From: Oasisia sp. SBJ-2009
Lineage: Eukaryota > Annelida > Polychaeta > Sabellida > Siboglinidae
Assembly (NCBI GenBank): GCA_964017155.1
Contig: OZ024857.1
Location: 17,909,435-17,973,434 of the forward strand
Direction of reading: 5' to 3'
Length of the DNA stretch: 64,000 nucleotides
This document shows, piece by piece, positions 34,174-48,421 of this stretch; the stretch's first letter is position 1, and every line of letters begins with the position of its first letter. The notes under the pieces are model-generated. The model saw only the letters and a program-made list of their open reading frames with translations, searched no databases and was not told the origin of the DNA. A program made the translations under genes and the position numbers.

Positions 34174-37100
34174 GTAAGTCGTGTGCATCTTTGTTATTTG
34201 TCTTAGACAGATGTGCAGATTACAGATGTTTTGTGCTGTTTACGTGGCACAGAAAAACGGTCTGCGCACGCTGCGAAAGGGTCTCCGTGTGACTTGCGTC
34301 TGTCACTTGACTTGTGTGTTGGGTAAGAATGGCCAAAACCATGTCAACGTAACCGGGCTGCGCTGCGCTGTGTGCACATAAATTGTCATGTAATTGCGTA
34401 GTTGTCAGTGTCTGACATATCATTAATACATGCAGTAATGTAGTCTTTATGACACGGTTGTGTAGTATTAACACACATTAAATTGTTAGTATTATTACCG
34501 CATACAAAATGCGGCAGGTGCCTGCATCTCGGACCACAGCATAGTCGTGGATAGGTATGGTGTCAAACAGAAATAAGCTGCACACTCGGGCGTATAATAT
34601 ATAGGGATTCATTGGCAAGTGTGCCGGGGAGTTCGCTTTTATCTGTCAGCAGGGAATGCCTTGACTAAAGTGCTCCGTGCTAGTCCTCGAGTATGCCTAG
34701 TGTAGCCTAGAGCCGCTAGAGCGAACGACAATAGCAGCGACAGGTTAACGGCGCAGTGCCAGGGGAATGCCGCGGCCTGGGCGTGGCACGGCGCACGAAC
34801 AGCATTTCCCGCTTGCCTCACATGTCTGCAGTCTTGCAGCTGTGGGCCTTTATTAGCGCTAACATACTGCCACGACTATTCATCAAAGCATCGCAAGTGA
34901 TGTCCGTGTTAACTTATTTGTAATATTTTACAAACTGGTTTATGTCAATGATGTATTTGCACACCTAAGCCTAGCTGCATGGCTAATTATTTGGCAGACA
35001 AACATCCTGAGCATTAGATAAAAAATCTTGGGATTTCCAATGTCAGAAAATATAGCCTAATGTACAGTACAATTGATTTCCTCCACAGACGTTGAGCAAA
35101 CATAATGTATTGATTAGGTCCACACCGTGAAACATTTGGCATGAGCAGTTATGTACACACATTCTGGCTCATTCAGGACAAAAAATTATACATATTTAAA
35201 TTTAATTGCTTTCATATTTAATTTTCTGGCACAATGTAACAAGAAATCTGTAGTGGTCACATTATTACCAAATTACTAATTTTCAAGTAATTGTGCATGT
35301 TTCTTAATCTTTTGTGTCTTACTCTTATTTACATAAATAGGGATCACAATCACTTTGCACACAGTTGCGCAAGAATTGACCCCTTCCTTCTGTGCATAAA
35401 CCATAATACTACACGCATCAGGTCTGAACCCTCCCATGTAATAATGCATTGATTGGGTCTGAACCCCAGACATCTGTGTTTTCGCAGTATGTTTGTTTAA
35501 TGCCACTATGTAAGCTTCACAGGTTCAAATCAATGTCAAGTGCTGAGAGGGCTGGGGAGATATCCCAAGGTGAAGACATACAGCCACACTCATCACTGTC
35601 ATTCATGGTCTATACATATTACGCTGTAATCTAGATCTCCCATGTACACACTTCATACAGAGTCACTGTATGCAGTTTGTAGATGGCACCTATTACAAAC
35701 CAGTCAGTTATACCACCCTACACAAGTGGCATTTTATGCCAATGAGTATGTACTTCCTGTGAATACATTATAAAAATGAGTCACCTTTGTGTTTAATATG
35801 CTGATTATGAGTCATGATTGAACAGAATAGTCATGTTATGAATGAACATGGGCACATGCATACTACACACAGCGTACCTGTAACTACATTGTTCATATGG
35901 AGATGATGATGTAGTACATGTATTTATACAAGTACACACACATACGTAACAATGAACGGTGTGTATAAAACAGTCAAGTGTGAATTCAGCTCAGTCTCAA
36001 TATTTTAGTTTGAACAGGTTGTATCAACTAGCAAGTATTTTGATTTGATCTCAACAATGACACCCAGCCTTTTGAATAACAACACGTCATACACAAATTG
36101 CCCAATCTAATGTTGAACTCAACCCTGTCAATGATATTGACACAAATATAGTCCACTCTTTTTACCCACCTGCATATTAAACATGTGATGTTAGAAACAG
36201 TTTGTGGACACCTGCTTTTCAAGAAATGTTTTGTTCAGTGCTTTTTAAATGCCTCTTACAATTGTTCATCATTTACAGATTGGGGCTAATGTCACAAAGA
36301 CAAATCAAAACCACTGGAAGGAACTCATTGTATTATGGATCAGTTGTAGGGTTGTTCATTACGTCATTCTGTAGCCACTTCTGATTGCCTAGCAGTTTCT
36401 GTAGTTCCATAAACATTCCATAAATTATTTCTACAACAACATTATTCTGATAGATTTACAAAAAAGGTCAAGTTTGAGAAATAGTTCTTACTACTATACA
36501 GTTACAGTTAATAAGTCATATGCAATGCCTTGTTCAGAAACTATGTAGTTTTACAACCTCTATATTCTTCATTGGTAACACTGCATTCCTGTGATCTGTT
36601 GTTGTTGAGCCAGTTACTAACAGTACCATCCATCCAAGCATGGCCCATTATATTGACTTTATGACTGCAGACTGAGCAAACAGTGCTCTGCATAAGTCTT
36701 GTGTGTTCTTGCGCTGTGCAAGCTTGCATGATATTATGCTAATTGGGTACTTCCAAGCTAAGAAGCTCACAGAGTAAGCGTTTACCCAGTGAATACTAAA
36801 TCAGTGGTGGTGCTTCATTTGGGATGTTTCACATGTCCAGGTTTGTTTGTGGCATTTGCAGCACTGGATTTCTCATTACTTGCCTTTGCTGGGAGGACTG
36901 ATTGAGCGATTCTGGCTTCGATAATGATATTGGGGATGACAGCAATGTGTGCTGCATGCCAGTGCTACTGTATGTTTATTGCATTTGCAGGAAATAACTT
37001 CCTTAATCTTAGTTAAGTCAACGAGTGGAACGAGTCTAGCATACAATACAGAACATCTAACACTGAGACAGTTAGAGCAATGGTGGCTTTCCTTTAGGAT

Positions 37101-39080
37101 TTACACATATGTTTGAACAACGTTGGGCTACATATAATCTGTTGAAGTTGTGTAGTTACTGTATAGTAATATATGCACAATCTAAACTTTACATGTGCAT
37201 AAATATTTTAAAAGAATCATACAGATATAATGCTGATGAATGATGTGAGTAAAACACCAAAGTAAAGATAGCGTCTTGGTTTATAGTCTAAGTCTTTGCA
37301 GTGTGTTGTCTATTTTAGATGTGCATGCAAATGACGCTTGTGTGATTTGTAAGTTTGTCCACTACTACCTGGTAACAGTTTTTGTACCTTGTGTTTTATG
37401 AAAAATTAATAGATACCCACCCAAGCCCTTTCACTTATGCATCTGTTGGGCATAATACAGCAGTCTAACTAGTGACCTACAGTACTTGGAAATAAGTAGG
37501 ACAGAGTACAAAATGTAATGATTCTGTGCACGTCCACACATTGTGTGGAATAACTCATTCGTACTATAGTAGCAGTGCAACTAACATTACTGACAAGTGG
37601 CAACACATTTCTACCATTCCTGGTTTACATGGATGGGCTACGTTATTAACTTTCTTCAAAGTATATTTAACTGCGTTGTACACTGTATCCTGTTTACTAC
37701 TGCTGGAGCAGACTTTCTCAAGAGGCTTTCATGGTTCGTATGTTCCTATTCACACTGGGTCAATCAGTTGATCAACATTTGAGGGGTGAGTGCGTAGGTT
37801 CCACATTCACTCAGGGTGATTGTGGTTCAGCGTTTATAATGCCAAACCCGATAAGGACTGCTGCATGGTCGCGGTGGCACCTCCATTGTTCAGGGTAAGC
37901 ATTCCATCAGTCGTTGCCCTCAGTCAGTACCTTCAGGAAGCCGTTAACTGAATGTTATCAAAGGAATTTCATGGTGTTTGGCCAACACTTTGTCAATTTG
38001 CATTTGCAAATCATTCACCAAACTAAGCTAAAGAGCCTGGGAGAGAGTGCCTTTTAGAGGCACATGAAAACGCCAAATAATGGCATTCAACATAAACAGT
38101 TTGATGTAATGAACATAAAAATTATCCAAGATGAAAATTATTTAAAATCTTGGCTGACAATAACATTAGACATTGAGATATTTAACATTATTTTCAAGAG
38201 TAGAAATCCCAGGTGGCAAGTGAATCAGGAAGGCTTAGGCTTATCAATAGTCCATCTTGTTATATATGGAGGGTTTTGGCGCAAACAATTATGAATGCCA
38301 ATGTTAGCAACAAAATCCACTTTCAAAGTTTACAGTGATTCAGAAACATTTGTGCACATGTGAAACCTCCCCATCTGATATGTAAGAGGCCATCCACACT
38401 GCTAACATTAACATAACAATATGTTTAATTAATTTTGTATTTTCTATGAGAATGAATACAGTCTTATATATAATAATAAACACTGTTATTTCACATATAT
38501 TCATGATTGAAATTATGTTTTAAACTGTTCCCTTTCTTTACTCATTCTTGCAATATGTAAGGTGCAGTCACAACAGTTTTTGTCTCTTAACCATTTGACA
38601 CACACATTCATACATCCAGTTATGTTTTACATATATTCACCATAAAGTCTACAATCCAAACTTTCTAATGCACAAACACAATCCAAACTTAACAATGCAC
38701 ATAATAAATAACAATAACAGCTTGTCCAAAAGATGGTAATATTATTTTGTTTGGCTGCTTATTTTTTTGAATACCCTAATGTCCTGTTACACACATGACG
38801 CACACAAATCTGACGTAAGCACATTTATACGCCCCTGAAATCGTGACGAAAACCACGTGATGAACACCACATTGGCTATAGAACTTTGTGAGAACATGGG
38901 TGGTTGTTCCGCTCCAGTGACTTTGCTGTTTGTTCTGCTCTGCACCCCCAGGGCTGGTCATTCAGTGTGCCCTCTCTTGCCTGACCCTTCTGACCACCAC
39001 CCACACTGATTACCCCAGAGAAAGGGTCACTTGCATGCAAGTCTTGCAAACTTGTGTAGTTGGTTTGAGTGGGTGGAGTG

Positions 39081-39271
39081 TATTTATAGCTCACCCTAGT
39101 CCAGTCCATTCTCTAGTGGAAAACTGGTTTGCTGCTGCAGGGCGAGGTAGGTGTGCCAGCTGGTCAGTCAGGCGTGACGAGTCACAGGTATGTGCATGGG
39201 TGTTGATATGAATAGTTCCACATAGCCAGCCGCACAGTCAACGAAGGGAGTTGCACGTACAACATTGTGCG
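39081..39271 (+). promoter_or_regulatory. Possible alternative TATA promoter and first exon
   Basis: A TATA-like box (tatttatagc) at 39081-39090 is followed by about 180 nt ending in donor gcg|gtgagt at 39271/39272. Upstream lie an E-box CACGTG near 38853 and a CCAAT-like attgg. ATGs inside the segment weaken the case for a simple 5' UTR. Speculative. Confidence 0.25.
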
Positions 39272-42200
39272 GTGAGTTTTAGTCTTATCTGTCATTTCAA
39301 GATCAGTTTATGGTATAAACATAGATATATGTTCAACACAAAGATATGCTTCAGTTGTTACAGGTAGACTGATAAATAACATAATTAGAAATTGTAAAAC
39401 CAACCTGCTGCGACTTACCGCACAACCGGTTGCAGCATTGCCAAGTTTTGTTTTGTTGCTGTAGTAATGGTGAGTAAGGATTGAAACATGACTCAGTCAT
39501 AATTTGTTGTAACACTGTAGCAAATTTCTGTGTTAATAGATTGGTATATGTGTGATCCAACTCTATCAAGTTTATTAGTTATTGCACCGTGTGGCTTCAT
39601 GCCGGGCAGCCATTTTGGCCTACATATTTGTTATTAAGACTGAGCAGTGTGTTGCATGGCTTCATGTTATTGTGAAAACATGAACAATTGTAGAATAACT
39701 CCACTGGACGTTTGTGAACTGCAGCCAGTTTGTTATTGTGTGACATGATCAGTGACAAAGACAACTACTACATTCCATGAGAGCACAGCTATATTGCTAT
39801 ACCTAGATCAGACATCATTGCGTTACTAATTGATCATTAAAACATTAAGCATGCATTGCAAAAGTTAGGTAGTTTGCAAATCCTATGTCTTCTTTGTCAC
39901 TTGCACGTATAGCAGGCAACTAGAGTGCCTGCACATAACACAAAATGGCATTAGGTTAGGTTAGCTTAAGTTAAAGTACTATATTTTCCTGCAGACATGT
40001 TCAGTCGGATACCATCTCGGCTTCTGTGGTCATAATTAACCACTGTTGCACTATTAATAACATTGCTACACGTACATCCCCACTATCTGTAGCCAGTTAC
40101 TTCTGTTTAGATGAATGTTAATTTCCATGTAGGGCCATCCTACTGCAAACTACTTCATCCCATGAATGCCAGTGACTATTTAATATTTATTCTGAGATTG
40201 GGAATTTACAGTATGAGAACAATCTCAGCTCACTGATGACTGCCTTAGCTCACATGACAGGACTTTCTGTATACATTGCATGGTATTTTATTCATTCTGG
40301 CATAGACACCATCAGACAGAAATGGATAATGGTTTGTAATGTCTTCTGAAAGCCTCAGACAAAATTACCCATGTTTCGACACAGTGCATGGTCAAAACGG
40401 TACCCAACAACCAACTAGATGCCACAGAATTTGATCCCAGTTTCTCTGATCTGCCCTCCAACATTCTAACTGCTCATAGACGTGACTCCTCCCATTTCTG
40501 TTAAAGGACATAATATTAAGCTAGTTGTGCTGTGCATACATTGGCATTACTTACACCAGACTTAAAATAGGCATCCTGTGAGCTAAACAAGACGAACATG
40601 TACTGCATAATCCATTACAGCAGGTGATTGGAGAAGGCGACAGTTCTGTAAAATATCGTCCAAACAATTACCCAAGTAATTTGTCAGGTTGGCTGAACTA
40701 ATGCTATTCATTACGATCCTGGTTTGACTGTGGGACATCAACATATTCTGGTCCAGCGGCTCTCAACCAGGTCAACCACCTAATCAATCATCTGCATCTT
40801 TCATTTGACTGGCTCAATGGTGGCAATCTCTCCACATACATTGTCATTCAGGTCAATGTGGGTTATTGACTGGTCGGTTGGAATAGCAGAACCATGTTGC
40901 TTTCTCGTTCTGTCACTCTGTGATACAAACATTTGCAATCTGCTGTCAATATTTGAATGGAAAATAACAGATTTTATCTACATAAAAGGCAACAGATTAT
41001 AAGCATTTTATATATTTCTGGTGTGTTTAATTTGGTGTACATACAAAATATAGAATTGTACATGTACAAGAAGATATAAATGAGTTGCTAGTGCTCCTTG
41101 GACATACTGATGCATCGTCATTCGAAACTGGATGGGTAACATTGGCACACAAGGACTAAACTTGCCAGTGCTATATCATGACCAATATTCTAAGTTAGCA
41201 GGGCTTAGCGAGTCAAACTATCCATAGATAGCTGATTACATAGTCATTAACACATTTCATATAACAATGACAATCCTGTATGGCAGGTAAACAACACTTC
41301 TACTTCTAGTAGTGTTGACAGGGTGAGCAGCTCAGTCAGGGTGTGCCACATGGGTCGATCAGGGTGGGGTGTTTAAATCATGCAAGACACCAGTAACCCC
41401 ACTGTGCAGATGGAAAGATAGCTGGTGTGTGGGTGTCCAGTGCCCTGGTCTCACACAGGTAAAACTGGCTGGTCACGGGCCACTGAACTTCAATGCTAAC
41501 AATTGTCACCCAAATTCTTGTTGACTCCAGACAGTCTATGACAGTGACCTGAATTGAGAATCCTGTCCACTGTATTTCTGCTTGCAGACTCTGTTGAGGA
41601 AAAATACGTCTGTGCTTTGTTCTCACTAAATACTGGTGCATTAATATGTCTGGATGCTGTTTTCCATGACATCCTGGACATCTTAAGTAGCAAGTTAACA
41701 AGGCATTGCGTCTTTTGATCAGTCTTGCAGTGTATGATCAAAGGGACACAATTCAACTGCTGCAAATGATGCCATTCACTTTGTTTCTTGATGTCTAGTG
41801 TAGGCCACAACTGGATGATGTAACCAGGTGAATGTACATGGGCAACATTGTCTCAGTGACTGGTGTCTTCCTGGCCTGTGAGTCAAGTGGCATTTATGGT
41901 GCTACTTAGCAGCTTGTTCTGAATGTAGGCAAGCTGTGGTGACTCACATTATGAATCTGAATATCAATTAATCATTCTAAAAAAGTAATGCGTGTATATT
42001 CCTTTGAAAACGATTTCTTTGAGCTCATTTCTGTTATTCATGCTGTGCGGAGTGATGTAATTAAGCTGTTGGCTGCATGATGAACCATATCTGCTTTAAC
42101 AAGTGCAATTATTTTACAAGGAGCAAGATAACACAGCTATTAGGCTGGTCATTGTGAAAGATAATGTGCCATCAGGCATATGTTATCTATAATGTTGTCA

Positions 42201-45200
42201 CAGGTGATTATCTACATGAGCATATCATCAGTACAGCCATCCCTGTTTGCATTCCTTTCATTGATGCATGGCCATGTTTACAATCATAACTAGCAAAGCA
42301 TATAGACACACACTATGATGTAGTGTGTGCTTCGAAATAGGCGATCCACATGCAAGATTCAGTACTTGGTGATTTTTGACTAAACAAGTGGGATGTATTG
42401 TAAACATTGGCTCAGTGTGGGCAGCAGCTTCACGCCAGTGACACATCAAACATGTAAATGCTCCATAGTATTCTGTTGAAGTGTTTACCTTATGAGTGAA
42501 TCAGAGTGATCCATGAATGACACAGTTACAAACCTTTTATGAAGATTGTGTATGAAGGTGCAGACTAGACTGTTCAGAATCACATAAGTCAAAAACATGT
42601 TGCCATTTTAGTGCTTTTTGTTACTGGGGCATATCATAGTACCATAATGACTCTCCGGTATGTATGCAGACGTCTTAAGAATCTACGAAAGTTATTATTG
42701 TTGCTATTTCAAATGTTTTCATTTACTAAGTATCTAATTTTTATTTACTTCAAATGTTTGATAAATTCAGAAAAAAGTTGTTTTAGTTAAAAGAGCAAAG
42801 TAACTGCATCATCAAGGCAGACTTTCGTAAGTTCACCCAGTTGATTGCCCCTACAGCGACATTGCCTTTTTCTTAAGCATTCCCTGAAGCAAAACTTAAG
42901 ATTTCATCATGGCTCTCTTGATAAGATTTGCAATGTGAACTTATCTGACTACATAATCAACAAATATCCTGCAGTCATATTGCACTGGGACATTTGCGTC
43001 ACAGGAATTATTTAAAGCAATGTGGTCTCAATAAACGTGACTCAGAGGCTTTATGAAAGACTTACCTATTGTAAATTGCTTCCCGTATGCTTTTGTGCAC
43101 CGTCTTAGCAGCTTGCTTGACTTACTTGATTGGGACAAAAAAACATTACCACCTGTGGCATGCCAACCAATAACATATAATTACATTACCACGCATTGTT
43201 AACACGGTCAGTGGCTACATTGTAAATGATCCGTGATTTTTCATGCAAGTTGAAACATCATATGAAAACTGTTACTAATATAAATCACCATCTAGTACAC
43301 GACTGTAGTGTATTGATCTCACAGGAGATCCATTCGTAGACCAGAATGAATTGTGGTGTAATGACATTTTTATTAATGCTTCATTTCACAGGCCTGCATG
43401 GCACAGAAATCGATAATCCTGAAGACATTGCCCTGTGTTTTAGGAGGCTACTTGTTGTTGCAATTGCTAGAGTGCGCCTGACTACTTTATTTTTGGAAAC
43501 ATCATATATATTATTATCCTGAACTGTATATAACACATTCTCTTTTACTGTGAGTATGTGGTATATTCGACACAAATAGCTCTGAGTCTTGCAAGCATGT
43601 ATTGTGCTAAAATAACTAAAATAAAAATTCTATTTTTTACTGATACTTCATCTTAGCAATTAGATTGACTATCTGCAAAGGTCTTTGTATTTAGTAAGCA
43701 TATTTAAACAACATTGTGTTGACGTTTATTATAATAAAATGTATTTACTTTTGAACGCAGCAGAAAATAAGCATTTTTTTCATCATTTCTAAACCATTTA
43801 TACAACAGTTGTAGTGCATGTGGCACAACAATACTTTATAATTGTGATGAAAAGATACAATTCATTATGTGTATGAGACAAAATGTGCAGTACCGCATTA
43901 AGACAATCTTCGTGTACCTGGTAGTGACAACAATAAATTATGATGAGTGGAGTAGTCCCACTGTCTTACACACGGCACCATTATGCCACTCAGGACAGCC
44001 TCTTGAGTTCATCAGTTTGTACATCGCTGAAAATGTGCGTTTGCTTTTCCACTGGGACTATATATATATGTGGTATTGATCGGTGGTCCACAGACAGGCA
44101 AAGCATGGCTGATGGCCATGGCCAACACAGCTACATGCAACCTCCAGGCAGGGCATGGCAATGTCCAATAGAATCAGCCAGATATATTCTTATCACTTCA
44201 AGACAGCGACAACATTCTTGAACTCCATCCTGTGATATTAACTTTTTACTCTACCTCAATGTAACCTCATGTGAGCTATGTGCACTACATGCATTTGCGG
44301 TAAATGTATGAAAAATTTACATGCTGTGATATACATCTGTGAAACTACATAAAGATTTAATTTATTCGTTGGACTAAGGCAGAACTTGAAATTCAACTGT
44401 TTGAAAGAAACGTTAATGCATGCAAATTTGTTCGCCACGCAGGTTGTTTGCTACTTAGCTGTTACTGCTAGCTTGAAGTAATTCGTAGGTCAGTCAGCTA
44501 TGCTTGTTGTTAAGGTGACTTCGTTATACCTTGGCCTTCTTCTAAAGATACTGGCACTGACAGTGAATCTGTCAGTAGATCCAATGTTACTATCAGGTTC
44601 ATCCCACATGTAGCCTATGGTGCAGGATATCATAGGAGCATTTCATAATCTGTATTGTCTTAATCAATACATATTACATATCAATTTCATATGAACCTAC
44701 AACGTGGAATTTCATGAAGCAATTTGTCCTGTAGGCATATCTTGTTCACCAATTTACCTACATGAACCAGAACGATCTTAAGTGAAACAGATATGAGCAG
44801 ACCAATAACTGACCAGTCTGTATTAAATAGTTTATACCCATTACATTAATTAGTTTTTTCCTTGCATAACACAAATGTTGTGTAAGATATTTTTTTCCAA
44901 CAATAATATATGACATGCACCGACATGATATGTAACAGATTAGCTTCTAGCATTCTGGCAGCAGTGCAGCCCCAAAGGCATGTTAGCAGAAAGCCAGTTA
45001 GCCTAGCTACTAAGTGTGGCTGGGAGGTAGACATTACTGATGTGCCGCTCATGTTGTAACTGAGGAAGTACATCTTACAGAATAGGTCAACTACGCATGA
45101 CCGAGTGTATATTTCTGCCTGCATGATGGCCTGTAGGCAGGTTTAGTTGTCGCAGCTTCTGGGACATGTCACATCCAAGACAATCAACAACAGCTACCAG

Positions 45201-45372
45201 GTATGCTGCCATTGTGACTCTCATTACAAAACTTGGAAAACGTGTACATTTATTGTTAGTGCCATTTATATGTTATTAGTGTGACATATGTGTGTTAGCA
45301 CTGGTGTGTGTAACTGTGTATTGGCTGATGTGCATCTGTGTATTGCTGCATTTGCTGTGTCAGAATTGACAG

Positions 45373-45470
45373 CATTTGTTGTGTCTGTGTATTGGCAGCA
45401 CTTGGTGTGTCTTTGTAATGTTTATTGGCAGCACTTGGTGTGTCTTTGTAATGTTTATTGGCAGCAATTG
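45373..45470 (+). repeat. 36-bp short tandem repeat
   Basis: About two and a half copies of a unit built on ttggcagcacttggtgtgtc then tttgtaatgttta. The two full copies are identical. Confidence 0.85.
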
Positions 45471-47010
45471 ATCTATGAGTTGGCAGTGGTATGTATTTGT
45501 TGGCAGCGTATTTCTCCATTATCTTGGTTCTGAAAGATGGAACAATTTTTGTTGCTTTCTCAGGTGGATCTCATTGCTGGGTACTTAAGGTCTGTGTGGG
45601 AACATTCTGGCATGCCCTCATTCCTCTCTTTATTTCCACCCCCTCTGTCTCCAGCATACTTGTATATTGCTTGCTACAACTAGCACCTGCATGTTCAGTA
45701 GCCCCGCCCTTGTACCTGGGTTTGTTGGTTCCACATCACTGCTTCTCTCTTTGTGGTACATCCAGCATGGTTTGCTGGCAATAGCCAGTGTAATACAAGA
45801 AGCCTGTCTTTGATTGGGTTTGGCTGATTATTCTATTCATTTATGCAACTGTTTTCGACAGGAGGTCATTCTCATGTGATGTTTATGTCCAGCGTGTCGC
45901 CCATGTGTTGATGACAGTGCATTTGTTACTGTGTCAAATGCAGTGTGACAGTGACTCACCTACAGATGACTTAGACATGTATGAAGAATTTATGAGGGGG
46001 TGTTACTTTCAAGAATTGTTTACGACTTAGTAGTTTCTATACAAGATTACTCACTTGATATAACTGCATCTTCCCACATGAAGGTGTAGACTTAAGTATT
46101 AGTTTACTTGTACACAAGAACTCTTACAATAGTGATTCATTCGGTAATTGTTATATATATTATTTAAATCATGAGAAAAAAGACTCATTTCTGAATTGTC
46201 CTGCTATGTCTCACACCCACTACCTTTGGTGTGGGTAACATGAAATGAAATTATCCAAGACACCAACGTTTCTACCCACTGAGTCATTCCATGATGGTTT
46301 ATGAAAACACAAAATAAATTATCGTCTTGCTGTAATTCTTGTTGTAATTGTAATGTATTTAAATATAGCCATTTACTCTAATAGTAGTATTGTGAGTGGC
46401 TAGGAAAATGGGCTTAGACTACATACACTGGATTAAATGTCCAGATAAGGTAATGCATCTTATAGCACTATAAGCATATAGTAAAATTAGTAACACAAGC
46501 TGTGGGTCAGTTGTATCCAGTGTAGGTGATTCACATATTTGCCTCGTATCAGCTTTCACAGGTAATATTAAACATCAGGTAAATTAGCACAGTTAGCCAC
46601 TGTTGTTGTCACATGTGATTGTACAGCTATAGCACTATTGAATGTTTGAACCTCGAGTAGTAATACGGTCAGAGAAAGATTACTTGCTGTTCACGTGTAG
46701 TGGTTGGTCATTTTCACAGATGCGATGTTTTTCACAGTTACGTCATCAGAAGTAGTATTAAACAGATGTTGATTATTCCTCATCTGTTTTATATTGATTA
46801 CTATGTGTTTGTGAGATGAGAATAACTATGTTGAATATATAGTATTATATATAACGTCTGCTAAATTTTATTTAGTAACCCTGTTGTAGCGTGCAGAAAG
46901 TACACAAAAGAACATTATAAACCAGCTCTTTACATTGCAGGGGATGTTGGGGTTTAAGGTTCTGCAAAGCATTATCATGTTCAGTGCAGTTGCAATGTTC
47001 CCTTATTCAA

Positions 47011-47290
47011 GACAGCGAATTCAGCTAACTTCCTGTTAATACCAACACAATTTAAGATAGCAAATTCAGCTAACTTCCTGTTAATGCCTACACAATTTAA
47101 GACACCAAATTCAGCTAACTTCCTATTAATGATTACCAAATTAAAGACATCAAATTCAGCTAACTTCCTATTAATGATTACCAAATTAAAGACACCAAAT
47201 TCAGCTAACTTCCTATTAATGATTACCAAATTGAAGAAACCAAATTGAAGACACCAAATTAAGCTAACTTCCTGTTAATGATTATCAAAT
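47011..47290 (+). repeat. 45-bp minisatellite, about six copies
   Basis: Five regular units of exactly 45 bp start at 47011, 47056, 47101, 47146 and 47191, followed by a sixth with an insertion. The core is attcagctaacttcctNtta. Because 45 is divisible by three, the minus strand stays open and reads a 15-residue repeat (NRKLAEFGVFN). There is no support for this being a protein. Confidence 0.93.
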
Positions 47291-48049
47291 GGACTCATTC
47301 CGAGAAATTAGACAGACATTCAGAAATTAACCATCATAATGCCACACAACTCCAATTATATATCCTAGGATTGTAGCATGGCAACTGAAAAGACTAAACG
47401 TACAGCATGTTGATTTTCCAACTGATTTCATATCAGTTGGCTATGCTCAATTGTGTCCAAATAAGCAAGGTTGTATGGCTGTCTGGCTGATTGGACAAGT
47501 GTGTATTTACTGCCAGGCAATTTGCACCCATTGGGCCATGCTGTGCATTGTGACTGTACTTATACGTACCTCTGTTGTATACAAAACTACTGGTCCTTTT
47601 GGGGGGAAATGTGTGTGAGAATAATGGTATTGTAATTAGTCTTGGTTGTCGTCGACATTAGCAATATAGAACATTGCTATTGATATTAGTCCATGCCCCA
47701 GGGAGGGGCAACATGACCTTGTTAACGAGGTAACATTAATTTTGGTCAGGTTTATTTCAAAGCATTATGGGTGTTGTATTATTTGTATGCTAACTTACTG
47801 TTTAGTTATTGCAATTTGACCACTACAGTGCAGTTTACCTAGTGTCCCTGATGGTGTCTCAGCAGACTAGTTGAATGATGCTGCTTAAGTACGTCAAGTT
47901 TTAACTTGGAAACAAGTAGAGAAGTGATCAATAATCTAGTTGTGTCGCTCATTGCTAGTGATGTGTGTCGTCAAACTAAGAGCAGTGAAGACGTGACGTA
48001 GATGTATGGTATTGTAGACAGCGCTGTTACATCTGTGTTCGTATTGCAG

Positions 48050-48111
48050 GAACGTCAGCTGATTGTTGAAGAAAGATTTCGGTGACTCGGCTTTGAAGAC
48101 ATTTCACGTTT
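48050..48111 (+). other. Candidate noncoding 5' UTR exon of gene B
   Basis: A 62-nt segment bounded by an acceptor (tattgcag) and a donor (gtaagt), 220 nt upstream of the exon that carries the start codon. It contains no ATG, as expected for 5' UTR. The call rests on splice signals and position only; transcript data would decide. Confidence 0.5.
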
Positions 48112-48355
48112 GTAAGTATCAAGAAACTGAACTAGTGACATAATTAAATATAGTGTTTGTAAATGGGTTATTAGAGTAACATGCTTGTTTTGCTGTTCAT
48201 ATTTATTCTGCTTATTAGTGCACAATTTTATGATGTCATTCTTAGTAAGTAAGTTGTTTATGGGGTGATAAACCTGTACTGTGCTGTGACATTAACTCTG
48301 CATTTACCATGATGTCTTGCTTTTTCTGCAGTGTTGCCAACAACAACTGATCACA

Positions 48356-48421
48356 ATGGCGGTGTCATGTGGAGCAAGTTGTGCGAAGTTCATGCTTTTC
48401 GTATTCAACTTCCTCTTTTTC
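48356..48421 (+). CDS. Gene B coding exon 1 (22 codons)
   Basis: N-terminus MAVSCGASCAKFMLF and first half of TM1. The acceptor tgcag lies at 48327-48331, so the exon carries 24 nt of 5' UTR (48332-48355). Donor is gtgagt. The strong start context cacaATGG and the same 22-codon length as gene A support this start. Confidence 0.92.

Larger units (their letters stand above)
34174..48049 (+). other. Long presumed 5' intron of gene B
   Basis: About 14 kb without a recognisable protein domain. It holds the speculative alternative promoter near 39.1 kb, a short 36-bp tandem repeat near 45.4 kb and a 45-bp minisatellite near 47.0 kb. A stretch around 40630-40800 vaguely recalls a reverse transcriptase but is too weak to call. 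Confidence 0.45.

Noticed and set aside
34639..34821. 60-codon minus-strand frame in the GC-rich block after the gene B candidate promoter
   Set aside because: No domain and no splice support; GC-rich promoter-flanking DNA gives such frames by chance.
40370..40830. Possible reverse transcriptase remnant (YRPNNYP, then AALNQVNHLINHL)
   Set aside because: Only vague similarity in one or two short strings, with no ordered set of RT motifs; not enough to call.
41378..41810. Two overlapping minus-strand frames of about 105 codons
   Set aside because: Composition looks random, no domain, and different frames compete over the same bases.
46981..47229. 82-residue protein with INRKLAEF repeats
   Set aside because: Explained by a 45-bp minisatellite whose length is a multiple of three; no start or promoter evidence.
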